Shown: piece after piece, positions 1-7,084 of the stretch
Numbering within the stretch: the stretch's first letter is position 1
How the letters are laid out: each line of letters begins with the position of its first letter
Source: Streptosporangium roseum DSM 43021
GTDB lineage: Bacteria > Actinomycetota > Actinomycetes > Streptosporangiales > Streptosporangiaceae
Length of the DNA: 64,000 nt
Reading direction: 5' to 3'
NCBI RefSeq assembly: GCF_000024865.1
Contig: NC_013595.1
Span: forward strand, 6,076,001 to 6,140,000
Translations under genes and position numbers: made by a program
Notes under the pieces: generated by a model
Databases searched by the model: none
What the model saw: the letters and a program-made list of their open reading frames with translations, nothing else
Told to the model about the DNA's origin: nothing

Positions 1-118
1 TGGACGGACGGGGCCGCCCCTTGGGGAGGTACTGGCGCAGCAGGCCGTTGATGCTTCCACGCCGGGTGGCGGCCGTACGGCCCGCGGTGACCTGGCAGAA
101 CCACAGGACCGGTGCGTC
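1..118 (-). pseudogene. C-terminal remnant of an IS30-type transposase, cut by the window edge
   Basis: Read on the minus strand, this stretch translates without a stop through a Phe-Cys pair (near base 97) and then Arg-Gly-Ser-Ile-Asn-Gly followed by LLRQYLPKG. IS30-family transposases end with a YFCDPHSPWQRG...NGLLRQYFPKG block, so the match in order and spacing is good, but the central DPHSPW part is degenerate. No start or complete catalytic core is present here. The adjacent tetR-type gene ends at base 121, so at most the tail of the transposase survives. A second remnant, from the N-terminal end of such a protein and in the same orientation, lies at 3634-3729. Confidence 0.55.
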
Positions 119-120
119 GA

Positions 121-903
121 TCACCCGGTCTCTGACCGTCCAGGATCACTGACCGCTTCGGAACTCCTCGCCCGGGGGAACGGCCGGCCGGAGTGGTCCA
201 GCGCGAGCATGCCGGCCAGGTCGCGCAGGCATTCCTCGAAGACGGGTTCCAGGTCGGAGTAGGCGAAGTCCAGCTGGTGCAGGACTTCCATGCACAGCAG
301 GCCGTACAGCCTGATCCAGCACGTCAGGAAGACGTGGACGGCCTCGGGTGGTAGCCGTCCGTCGATGCCGGCGGAGTAGGCGGTCAGTTGCTCGCGCAGC
401 GACGGGGGCAGATCGACCAGGTCGGGCGCCGGGAACCCCCGCGTCCGCCACAGCTCGACCGTCAGGTCCAGCAGGACCTGCTCGAAACGTTGCGCCGCCT
501 GGTGGCGCGCCGAGTCCCGCTGCCTGTTCGGCGGGGCTATCGGGCTGGCGAATATCCAGCCGAACTCGGCCGGGTGGGCGATGGCCCAGGCGCGCATGGC
601 GCGGCAGACCGCCAGTATCCGCTCGCCGACCTGCGCGTCGGCGTGGGCGTCCCGGGCCTGTTCCATCGCGGTGGCCAGCTCGCGGAAGAAGTCCGCGGTG
701 ACCGCGCCGACCAGGTCGTCGTGGCCGGCGTAGTAGTGGTAGAGAGCCGGGCCGCTCATGCCCATCTCCCGGGCCACCGCGTTGATGGTCACCGCCGCCG
801 ATCCCTGCGTGACCAGCAGCCTGCGCACGGCCGCGTGGATCTCCTCCAAGGTGGCCTGGCGCAGCCTCTCCCGCCGGCCGGTGGTCGTGCGTTCGGCCAT
901 CAT
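121..903 (-). CDS. TetR/AcrR family transcriptional regulator
   Basis: A 260-residue TetR-type repressor. The N-terminal helix-turn-helix occupies about residues 15-65, with the typical TINAVAREMGMSGPALYHYYAG block, where the recognition helix ends in ALYHYY. The C-terminal half, with the LYGLLCMEVLHQLDF segment, resembles the ligand-binding domain of the WHG subgroup. Two ATG codons (898-903) compete for the start. The gene is divergent from the cassette starting at 1010, and the 106-bp gap holds a 22-bp inverted repeat that is a good operator candidate. It probably represses the neighbouring flavoenzyme cassette and itself; its ligand cannot be told from sequence. Confidence 0.9.
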   Translation of the reverse strand: MMAERTTTGRRERLRQATLEEIHAAVRRLLVTQGSAAVTINAVAREMGMSGPALYHYYAGHDDLVGAVTADFFRELATAMEQARDAHADAQVGERILAVCRAMRAWAIAHPAEFGWIFASPIAPPNRQRDSARHQAAQRFEQVLLDLTVELWRTRGFPAPDLVDLPPSLREQLTAYSAGIDGRLPPEAVHVFLTCWIRLYGLLCMEVLHQLDFAYSDLEPVFEECLRDLAGMLALDHSGRPFPRARSSEAVSDPGRSETG

Positions 904-974
904 CGGCCCCTCTTCCGTCTTCCGTTCCTCGCCTTGCCGCCATTGACATCCTAGACCATCTATGTTTCCTTAAT

Positions 975-996
975 GCCTCTAAGTAAATCTAGAGGC
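975..996. promoter_or_regulatory. Inverted repeat, candidate TetR operator
   Basis: Arms GCCTCTA and TAGAGGC pair perfectly across an 8-nt spacer. The element lies between the divergent TetR gene and the start at 1010, only 13 bp before that start, where a bound repressor would block transcription. A TTGACA hexamer at 943-948 lies upstream, but I could not assign a convincing -10. Assignment to this TetR protein is by position only. Confidence 0.5.
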
Positions 997-1009
997 AGTA
1001 GGAGACGAC

Positions 1010-1138
1010 ATGGAATCACGGTGGTGGATTCTTCTCGCGGCAGTGCTGCCGGCTGCGGCCACGTGGTGGCGGCTGTCCAGGTCCGCTCACGTACGGCGCG
1101 GCCCGCGCGGGCCGTATGGCAAGCGCGAGGACTTCTGA
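1010..1138 (+). CDS. Small membrane protein of 42 residues, translationally coupled to the flavoreductase
   Basis: A short gene easily missed because of its size. It starts MESRWWILLAAVLPAAATWW, a charged N-tip followed by one hydrophobic segment (about residues 5-20), and continues with a very basic tail ending GPYGKREDF. A GGAG ribosome site lies 5 nt before the ATG. Its TGA at 1136-1138 is one base before the ATG of the next gene at 1140, and that gene's own GAGGA site lies inside this coding sequence, so translation is probably coupled. Function is unknown; a single-pass membrane anchor or partner for the flavoreductase is a guess. Confidence 0.5.
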   Translation: MESRWWILLAAVLPAAATWWRLSRSAHVRRGPRGPYGKREDF

Positions 1139-1139
1139 C

Positions 1140-1892
1140 ATGCCGCGAACAACGCGTAACCCGCTCGCCGGTGTCTTCGGCAAATACGCCGTTCCGGCGA
1201 CCATCACTCACGTCGAGCCGGTCACGCCCACGATGCGGCGGATCCGGCTCGAGACCGACCAGCCCATCGCCTTCCCGTACACCCCCGGCCAGCACATCAG
1301 GATCCAACTGAAAGATCCGCTGTCGATGTCGGGCATCCTGCGCCCCTCCGAGACGTTGCGCACCTACACGATCTGGGACCTCTCACCCGAGCGACGGACA
1401 CTCGAACTGCGCGTCCACCTGTACGGGGGCGATGGAATCGGGCTGAGGTGGGCGCACGAGGCGCGGCCCGGAGAGGCGGTGACCTTCTGGTGGCCGCAGG
1501 GTGACTTCTTCACCCGCGAGGCGGCCTACCACGTGTTCATCGGGGAGGAGACCGCCGGCGCCGCCTTCGGGCCGATGATCCGGGCACTGGGAGCCTCAGC
1601 CGAGGTGTACGGGATCCTGGAGAGCGAGGCCTCCGAGCACGACCTGCCCATGCCGGGAACCCGCCCACTGCGCCGCGTTCACCGCCATGGCGCGCCGGCC
1701 GCCTCCTCCCGGGTTCTGCTCGCGGCGGTCGCCGAGCTCGACCTGCCGGGCAACGCGGGGGCCGCCTACGTGGCCGGTGAGGCCAGGACCTGCCAGTTGG
1801 TGCGCGACTTTCTCGTCCGCGAGCGCAACTGGCCGCGGACCTCCATCACGGTCAAGCCGTTCTGGACACCGGGCAAGCGCGGCCTGCACTGA
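1140..1892 (+). CDS. Siderophore-interacting protein (FAD/NAD(P)H ferric-siderophore reductase family)
   Basis: A 250-residue protein of the SIP/ViuB flavoreductase family, which reduces ferric siderophores in the cytosol. An FAD-binding beta-barrel comes first (YTPGQHIRIQL, then R74-x-Y76-T77 of the flavin-binding RxYT motif), followed by the SIP C-terminal domain (HVFIGEETAGAAFGPMIRAL, VAGEA). It ends KPFWTPGKRGLH, close to the usual ending of this family. I chose ATG 1140 over the upstream 1116 because GAGGA lies 9 nt before it and it follows the stop of the 42-residue gene. Being followed by a monooxygenase rather than siderophore genes is unusual; reduction of another substrate or partner is possible. 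Confidence 0.85.
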   Translation: MPRTTRNPLAGVFGKYAVPATITHVEPVTPTMRRIRLETDQPIAFPYTPGQHIRIQLKDPLSMSGILRPSETLRTYTIWDLSPERRTLELRVHLYGGDGIGLRWAHEARPGEAVTFWWPQGDFFTREAAYHVFIGEETAGAAFGPMIRALGASAEVYGILESEASEHDLPMPGTRPLRRVHRHGAPAASSRVLLAAVAELDLPGNAGAAYVAGEARTCQLVRDFLVRERNWPRTSITVKPFWTPGKRGLH

Positions 1893-1926
1893 CCCGGCCC
1901 ACGACGACCACACGGGAGACTCGGCA

Positions 1927-3030
1927 GTGAAAGCGATCATCGTGGGTGGCGGCATCGGCGGGCTCACCGCAGCCGCCGCCTTCCATCAGCGTGGCTGGCA
2001 GGTAGAGGTCTTCGAACGGGCACCCGAGTTCACCGAGGTGGGCGCGGGGCTGGCGGTACAGCCCAACGGGCTGCGCGCGCTGGACACGCTCGGTCTGGGC
2101 GATCACCTGCGCGCCAGGGGGCCGGCCGATCCGCCCGCCGGCATCCGGCACAAGAGCGGACGCTGGCTGATCCGCAACGACATCGACGACCTGAAACGCC
2201 GGTTCGGGCAATGGGTGACGGTGCACCGGGCCGACCTGGTCGACCTGCTGCGAGCCGCCGTGCCCGCTGAGGCTCTGCGACCCGGCACCGGCGTGCACCA
2301 CGTGCGGTCCGACGGCACGGTGACCCACAGCGGCGGCACCTCCACCGGAGATCTCGTGGTGGGCGCCGACGGCGTGCACAGTGTGACACGGCGATCCATC
2401 TGGCCACGCGTCCCCGGACCCCGCTACGTCGGATACACCACCTGGCGCCTCATCGCTCCGCCACAACCCGTCGAAGGAGGCGTGGAAACGTGGGGCAGTG
2501 GCGACCGGTTCGGGCATGTGCCGATGCCCGACGGCCGCGTCTACTGCTACATGATGGCCAACGCCCCGATCGGCTCCCGCAGCGGCCTGGACGAGCTGCG
2601 CGAACGCTTCGCGCGCTGGCACGGCCCCATCCCCGCGCTGCTGAACTCCGCGCGCAAGGACGCGGTGCTGCAACACGACACCTACGAGCTGCCGAGGCTG
2701 CGCACCTACGTCTCCGGGAAGGTCGCGATCCTCGGTGACGCCGCGCACGCCATGACCCCCAACCTGGGGCAGGGCGCCTGCCAGGCACTTGAGGACGCGG
2801 TCACACTCGCGGCCGCCGTGGACACGCTGGGTGTGGGCGCGGGGCTGGAGGCATACGACCGCGTCCGCCGCCCTCGCACCCAAATGATCGTCCGCCGCTC
2901 CCGCCAGGCCGGTGCTGCCGCGCACTGGACGTCCGCGGCGCTGACCGGCCTGCGGGACGCGGCTCTCCCGCTTCTTCCCAACTCGGTCTTCGGCCGCTCA
3001 CTCACTCCCGCCTACACCTGGACGATCTGA
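1927..3030 (+). CDS. FAD-dependent monooxygenase (UbiH/PHBH-type)
   Basis: A 367-residue group A flavin monooxygenase. Visible signatures are the N-terminal dinucleotide fold VGGGIGGLT (residues 5-14), the DG motif VVGADGVHS near residue 147, and the GD motif AILGDAAHAMTPNLGQG near residue 268, followed by the family's ALEDAVTLA helix. GTG 1927 is chosen because the reading VKAIIVGGGIGG places the nucleotide-binding strand at the very start and GGGAG precedes it. It follows the flavoreductase by 34 bp, so the two probably form one operon. Substrate unknown: an aromatic hydroxylase or antibiotic-modifying (TetX-like) role are both possible for this fold. Confidence 0.85.
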   Translation: MKAIIVGGGIGGLTAAAAFHQRGWQVEVFERAPEFTEVGAGLAVQPNGLRALDTLGLGDHLRARGPADPPAGIRHKSGRWLIRNDIDDLKRRFGQWVTVHRADLVDLLRAAVPAEALRPGTGVHHVRSDGTVTHSGGTSTGDLVVGADGVHSVTRRSIWPRVPGPRYVGYTTWRLIAPPQPVEGGVETWGSGDRFGHVPMPDGRVYCYMMANAPIGSRSGLDELRERFARWHGPIPALLNSARKDAVLQHDTYELPRLRTYVSGKVAILGDAAHAMTPNLGQGACQALEDAVTLAAAVDTLGVGAGLEAYDRVRRPRTQMIVRRSRQAGAAAHWTSAALTGLRDAALPLLPNSVFGRSLTPAYTWTI

Positions 3031-3150
3031 GGCGCCCGGCCGCATGGGCGCCTCACCCGCCCGCGTTCCAACCGGCGGGGCTCGGGTTCCGGAGACGGAA
3101 CACATCGCGGAACGCCACTGAACCCCCGAAAGTCAGAGAGGTCACCACCC

Positions 3151-3597
3151 ATGCCCCTCCCCCGGGCCCTGATCGCCTCCGTCGGCGTGATCACGATGGT
3201 CAGCGCGGTGCTGGCCGATCTGGTCGTCCCCGACCTGGCGGCCCAGCATGCCTTCAACGCCGGCTGGCCGCCCCACGCGAAGTTCCACGACGCCCAGTAC
3301 ATGGTGATGACGGTGCTCCTCGGCCTTATCGGTTTGATGCTCGCCGTACGGCAGGGCCGGAACATGCGCGCGCGGCTGCTCTGCGCCGCCGCGATCCTGG
3401 CCACTCCCTGGCTCGGCATGTTCGGAGCGCTCCTTTTCCCCGGCACCGCCACCTACGATCCGGAGTTCGCCGATCGGACCGTCTTCGTCCTCGGTCTGCA
3501 CGGACAGGTCTTCATGGCGCTTGTCCTGATCGTGGCCCTGCTCGGTGCGGCAGCGGCGGCCTGGCGCATGCCTGACGGCTCCGCCGCTCAGCTGTGA
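3151..3597 (+). CDS. Small integral membrane protein, unknown function
   Basis: A 148-residue protein with four predicted hydrophobic helices, about residues 5-25, 50-68, 78-96 and 112-133. Polar residues HAKFHDAQY lie between helices one and two. I do not recognise a named family with certainty; short four-helix proteins of this kind often accompany TetR regulators and flavoenzymes in actinomycetes. It lies 120 bp after the monooxygenase on the same strand, probably the last gene of the cassette. A strong hairpin at 3742-3779 lies about 145 bp downstream. Confidence 0.7.
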   Translation: MPLPRALIASVGVITMVSAVLADLVVPDLAAQHAFNAGWPPHAKFHDAQYMVMTVLLGLIGLMLAVRQGRNMRARLLCAAAILATPWLGMFGALLFPGTATYDPEFADRTVFVLGLHGQVFMALVLIVALLGAAAAAWRMPDGSAAQL

Positions 3598-3633
3598 GCC
3601 GCCCTCACCAGGCCCAGTGACCTGACCAGGTCG

Positions 3634-3729
3634 AGCATCTCGGCCCAGCACGCGCGCGATCGTCCGGATCGACGCCTCCTCCCGGAGCCGGTCCGCGATG
3701 TGAATCCGGTCGTCCTCCCCCGGATACCG
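3634..3729 (-). pseudogene. N-terminal remnant of an IS30-type transposase
   Basis: On the minus strand this encodes RYPGEDDRIHIADRLREE followed by ASIRTIARVLGRD, which matches the N-terminal helix-turn-helix of IS30-family transposases (pattern RYLS..eR..IadlLre..SiRaIArrLGRspSTVSRE). The homology stops where SPSTVSRE should follow, and the rest of the protein is missing. Together with the C-terminal remnant at 1-118, in the same orientation and in the right order, it suggests one old insertion sequence whose middle has been replaced or split. Confidence 0.5.
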
Positions 3730-3741
3730 AGACGCGCCAGC

Positions 3742-3779
3742 AGGGGGCGCCGCCGGTCTTCCGACCGGCGGCGCCCCCT
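3742..3779. terminator. Perfect 17-bp-stem hairpin, bidirectional terminator candidate
   Basis: Arms 3742-3758 and 3763-3779 pair perfectly around a TTCC loop, and TTGTTT follows on the plus strand. It sits between the convergent membrane-protein gene (ends 3597) and solute-binding-protein gene (ends 3872), so it can stop transcripts from both sides. Confidence 0.75.
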
Positions 3780-3871
3780 TGTTTCCCGCTGACGGTCCGG
3801 CCCCGTTCCGCCGGCGCCTCCCCGGGCGGCGAAGGAAGCCCGGCTCGCCGGGGGCTTCCCCGGTCATCGGC

Positions 3872-5041
3872 TCATCCGTGGTTGACGCGCCAGAAGTCGG
3901 AGACCGTCTGGCGGTTCTGGAGGTCGCCGAGCAGCACCTTGGGGTCGGTGTGGAAGAGCTGGGACTTCCAGTCGTCCAGGCCGGGCGGGGTGACCAGCGG
4001 TTTGACGGTGCTGTTGCCGGAGACGCCGCCCTCACCGATCTCGTGCTTGACGCCCTCCTCGGTCATGATGAAGTGGACGTACAGCTTGGCCGCGTTGGGA
4101 TGCTTGCTCTTGGCGGCGATGGCGACGTACTTGGGATAGCTGAAGCCGACGAACGGCGTCATCGCCGAGCACGTCGCCTGGGCGTATCCCTTGTCCTCGT
4201 TGTTGCGGAACTTCGAGATCGACATGAAGCCGATCTTCTTGTCGGTGGCGCTCGGCGCGCCCACCGCACCGGAGATGTCCTCGTCGGAGCCGGTCAGCAC
4301 CGGCTTGTTGACCGACATCCGCTTGATCCATTCGTAGGCGGCGCTCTTCTCCTTGGTCTCCAGCGCCTTGCCGTACTTCGCCTGGTAGGCCTGCTCCAGC
4401 GCCTGGTTGCCGTGGGCGTCCAGCTGGGTGAAGAACGACAGCACGGTCGGCTTGCCCAGCGGATCCTGCATCACCAGTTTGCCGGCCCACTCCGGCTCGG
4501 TCAGGTCCCACACGTTCTTCACCGGGCACCCGTCGGGCGACAGCTTGGTGTTGTAGGCGAAGACCGTGGCCTTCGACAGCGCGAGCAGCGGGTTGTGGTT
4601 CTCCTGCGGGATCTGGTCCTTCAGGTCGGCGGGCACCCAGGTCTGCGCCACGCCCTGCGGGATGAGCTGACCGACCAGCACCCCGCCGTCCTCGTACATC
4701 GCAGCGTCGATCGTCACGTTGTCCGCGGCGTGCTCCCTGAGCATCTTCTCGGCGGTCTGCGGGGTGTCGGACTTCACGCCCTCCATCGCGATGCCGTACT
4801 TGTCGGTGAAGGCCTTGGCCACCTCCTCGATGTCGCCGCTGGAGTCGTAGACCAGCAGGCTGCCCTCCTTCTTGGCGGCCGCGACCAGGGTGTCGAGATC
4901 GAAGGCCGCGTCGACCGAGGGGCCGGGCAGCGGCTTGGCCGCCGTCGTCCCGGATGGGGCGTCGGCTCCCGTGGAGGGTGCGCACGCGGCGACGGCCAGT
5001 GCCAGCAGCGCCGCAGGGATGATCTTCCGGGTACGCCTCAC
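3872..5041 (-). CDS. ABC transporter substrate-binding lipoprotein (ferric/sugar-phosphate AfuA-like class)
   Basis: A 389-residue extracellular solute-binding protein. GTG 5041 is chosen because it gives a short signal peptide, RRTRKIIPAALLALAVAAC, with lipobox Cys20, and AGGAG lies upstream; the longer start at 5119 would bury the signal. The mature part (LLVYDSSGDIEEVAKAF, WAGKLVMQDP) fits the family of ferric-ion, thiamine and sugar-phosphate binding proteins. No permease lies beside it. The best partners are the orphan fused permease and ATPase at 14153-17077, which have no binding protein of their own. It is divergent from the GntR gene and shares an operator-like motif with the iol promoter. 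Proposed ligand: a phosphorylated inositol (inference). Confidence 0.85.
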   Translation of the reverse strand: MRRTRKIIPAALLALAVAACAPSTGADAPSGTTAAKPLPGPSVDAAFDLDTLVAAAKKEGSLLVYDSSGDIEEVAKAFTDKYGIAMEGVKSDTPQTAEKMLREHAADNVTIDAAMYEDGGVLVGQLIPQGVAQTWVPADLKDQIPQENHNPLLALSKATVFAYNTKLSPDGCPVKNVWDLTEPEWAGKLVMQDPLGKPTVLSFFTQLDAHGNQALEQAYQAKYGKALETKEKSAAYEWIKRMSVNKPVLTGSDEDISGAVGAPSATDKKIGFMSISKFRNNEDKGYAQATCSAMTPFVGFSYPKYVAIAAKSKHPNAAKLYVHFIMTEEGVKHEIGEGGVSGNSTVKPLVTPPGLDDWKSQLFHTDPKVLLGDLQNRQTVSDFWRVNHG

Positions 5042-5140
5042 GATGGCGTCACTCCTCTTGCCTCTCAAGGAATCGTATGCGCCGCTCAGAGCCCCGATCC
5101 GGCGGTGCAGTGCGCTCAACGATGAACGTCATGTGAACTA

Positions 5141-5155
5141 TTTGTCAAGACATTC
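5141..5155. promoter_or_regulatory. Operator-like motif, binding-protein side
   Basis: On the minus strand this reads GAATGTCTTGACAAA. The core TGTC-NN-GACA is an inverted repeat. The same 15-nt sequence, apart from the central two bases, occurs at 6039-6053 in front of iolG. It lies about 100 bp before the start of the solute-binding-protein gene and is a good candidate site for the adjacent GntR regulator. Confidence 0.6.
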
Positions 5156-5226
5156 TTACCTTCGTGCAGCACTCGACACGATCCCGTCACATGCCAGCGA
5201 GCGGACGGTAACCTGGTATTGGTTAA

Positions 5227-5240
5227 GACATCCTGATGTC
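5227..5240. promoter_or_regulatory. Inverted repeat before the GntR gene, autoregulation candidate
   Basis: GACAT-CCTG-ATGTC is an inverted repeat 15 bp before the GntR start. Its half-sites resemble those of the 15-nt motif but with wider spacing, and AATGTC recurs at 5245-5250. A possible -10 (TAATGT, 5244-5249) just before the GTG would make the mRNA leaderless; no ribosome site is visible. Confidence 0.4.
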
Positions 5241-5255
5241 CATTAATGTCTGACC

Positions 5256-5999
5256 GTGACTGTGACGAGATTGGACATCGACCTCGACAGGTCGAGCCCC
5301 GTACCCCTCTACTTCCAGGTGGCCGAGCGGATCGCGGAGGCGATCCAGTCCGGCGAACTGCTGCCGGGCGCCCGGCTCGACAACGAGATCCAGCTCGCCG
5401 ACCACCTGGGCCTGTCGCGCCCGACGGTCCGCCAGGCCATCCAGTACCTCGTCGACAAGGGCCTGGTGGTCCGCAAGCGCGGCGTCGGCACCCAGGTCGT
5501 GCACGGCCAGGTCAAACGGGCGGTCGAGCTCACCAGCCTCTACGACGACCTGCGCAGGGCGGGGCAGGAGCCGGTCACCCGGGTGCTGTCCATCGCCACG
5601 GTCGCCGCCGAAGAGGACGTCGCCGCCGCCCTGGGGGTCGCGCCGGGCGCCTCGGTGCTCCGGCTGGAGCGGCTCAGATACGCCCTGGGGGAACCTCTGG
5701 CCCTGTTGCACAACTGGCTGCCGGCAGGGCCGGCGCACCTGTCGGCCGAGGCCCTGGAGCAGCGCGGGCTCTACGAGCTGCTCCGCGCGACCGGGATCCG
5801 CATGCGGGTCGCCAACCAGCGGATCGGCGCCCGCGCCGCCACTCCCGCGGAGGCCGGACTGCTGGAGGAGCGCCGCTCCTGTCCCCTGCTCACGATGGTC
5901 CGCACCACCTATGACGACCAGGGCAGGGCCGTGGAACACGGCTCGCACGTCTACCGCGCCTCCCACTACTCGCTGGAGGTCACCCTAGTGGAGCGCTGA
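5256..5999 (+). CDS. GntR family regulator with UTRA ligand domain
   Basis: A 247-residue HutC/FarR-type regulator. The winged helix covers about residues 10-80 (VPLYFQVAERIAEAI, then LSRPTVRQAIQYLVDKGLVVRKRGVGTQV), and the UTRA effector domain covers about 95-242 (VLRLERLRYALGEPLALLHNWLP near residues 130-155, and the ending HVYRASHYSLEVTL). UTRA domains usually bind the small molecule that the regulon handles, often phosphorylated sugars. Position between the binding protein and iolG, and the paired operator motifs, suggest it controls both directions. GTG 5256 has no clear ribosome site; leaderless translation is possible. Confidence 0.9.
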   Translation: MTVTRLDIDLDRSSPVPLYFQVAERIAEAIQSGELLPGARLDNEIQLADHLGLSRPTVRQAIQYLVDKGLVVRKRGVGTQVVHGQVKRAVELTSLYDDLRRAGQEPVTRVLSIATVAAEEDVAAALGVAPGASVLRLERLRYALGEPLALLHNWLPAGPAHLSAEALEQRGLYELLRATGIRMRVANQRIGARAATPAEAGLLEERRSCPLLTMVRTTYDDQGRAVEHGSHVYRASHYSLEVTLVER

Positions 6000-6038
6000 C
6001 TCCCGGAACCCCGCACTGGTGATGATGATAGATAGTCC

Positions 6039-6053
6039 GAATGTCAGGACAAA
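6039..6053. promoter_or_regulatory. Operator-like motif in front of iolG
   Basis: GAATGTCAGGACAAA, matching the reverse complement of the 5141-5155 element at 13 of 15 positions (only the two central bases differ). It lies immediately upstream of the -35 element of the iolG promoter candidate. Confidence 0.6.
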
Positions 6054-6056
6054 GTC

Positions 6057-6086
6057 TTGACTGTTTACCTCCCGTTCATCTAGAAC
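6057..6086 (+). promoter_or_regulatory. Promoter candidate of the iol operon
   Basis: TTGACT (6057-6062) and TAGAAC (6081-6086) are separated by 18 bp and lie 27 bp before the iolG start. This is the only convincing promoter I see ahead of the 13-kb run of plus-strand genes. Confidence 0.5.
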
Positions 6087-6112
6087 TGGAGGCCCCTGGA
6101 CGAGGAGTCATC

Positions 6113-7084
6113 ATGCGTGTGGGCTTGTTGGGCCTTGGTCGTATAGGCGCGTTTCACGCTGCCACCCTCTCTGCTCTTGTCGACGAGCTGGTCGTCTCCG
6201 ACGCCGACCAGAGCAGGGCGGAGGAGGTGGCCGGACGGCTCAAGGCCCGCGTCGGAGACCCTTTCGACGCCGACGCCGTCGTCATCGCCACCCCCACCGC
6301 CACCCACGCGGAGTTGCTGGTAAGGGCCTGCGACCTGGGGGTGCCGGCCTTCTGTGAGAAACCCGCGGCGCCCGGCGTCGCAGAGACGATACGGGTCGCC
6401 GACGCCGCCGAACGGAGCGGGACGGTCGTGCACATCGGCTTCCAGCGCCGCTTCGACGCCGGCTACACGGCCGCGCGCGAGGCGCTGCGGAGCGGCGAGC
6501 TCGGCGCGCTGCACCGGGTGCACATGATCACCGCGGACCCGGCGCCCCCGGCCCCCGGCTACGTCCCCATGTCCGGCGGCATCTTCCGGGACTGCCACAT
6601 CCACGACTTCGACATCCTGCGCTGGGTCACCGGCCGCGAGGTGGAGAGCGTCTACGCGACCGGCTCCAACCGGGGCGAGGCGTTCTTCGCCGAGGCCGGC
6701 GACGTCGACAACAGTGCCGCCCTGCTCACCCTGGACGACGGCACGCTGGTCACCCTGCAGGGCTCCCGCTACAACGGCGCCGGCTACGACGTGCGGATGG
6801 AGCTGGCGGGCACCCTGCGGACCCGGGCGGTCGGCCTCGACCCGCGCGCGCCGCTCACCAGCGCCGAGGGGCTGCAGCCGCCGGGCGAGCCGTGGCCGGA
6901 CTTCGTCACCAGGTTCGATGCCGCCTACATCGCGGAGATGAGCGCGTTCCTCGCGGCGGCACGGGGCGAGCGCGAGAGTCCCTGCACGGTCCAGGACGCC
7001 CTGGCCGCCCTCTACATCGCCGAGGCGGCGGACCTGTCCCGTCGCGCCGACCGTCCGGTCCGTCTCCTGGAGGTGACCAAGTGA
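6113..7084 (+). CDS. iolG: Inositol 2-dehydrogenase
   Basis: A 323-residue Gfo/Idh/MocA oxidoreductase that oxidises myo-inositol to 2-keto-myo-inositol with NAD. The Rossmann motif GLLGLGRIG is at residues 4-12; the EKP catalytic-lysine motif (FCEKPAAPG) is near residue 80; and FRDCHIHDFDILRW near residue 159 holds the conserved Asp/His pair. ATG 6113 has a GAGGAG site 5 nt upstream. It opens the iol operon and overlaps the next gene by 4 bp. The gene order and the presence of iolC, iolB and iolD make the inositol assignment much firmer than the family alone would. Confidence 0.9.
   Translation: MRVGLLGLGRIGAFHAATLSALVDELVVSDADQSRAEEVAGRLKARVGDPFDADAVVIATPTATHAELLVRACDLGVPAFCEKPAAPGVAETIRVADAAERSGTVVHIGFQRRFDAGYTAAREALRSGELGALHRVHMITADPAPPAPGYVPMSGGIFRDCHIHDFDILRWVTGREVESVYATGSNRGEAFFAEAGDVDNSAALLTLDDGTLVTLQGSRYNGAGYDVRMELAGTLRTRAVGLDPRAPLTSAEGLQPPGEPWPDFVTRFDAAYIAEMSAFLAAARGERESPCTVQDALAALYIAEAADLSRRADRPVRLLEVTK

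Noticed and set aside
3779..5125. Long open frame on the plus strand over the solute-binding-protein gene
   Set aside because: Low-complexity Leu/Val/Arg/Gly composition and no family match; it is the antisense of a clear lipoprotein gene and an artefact of high GC.
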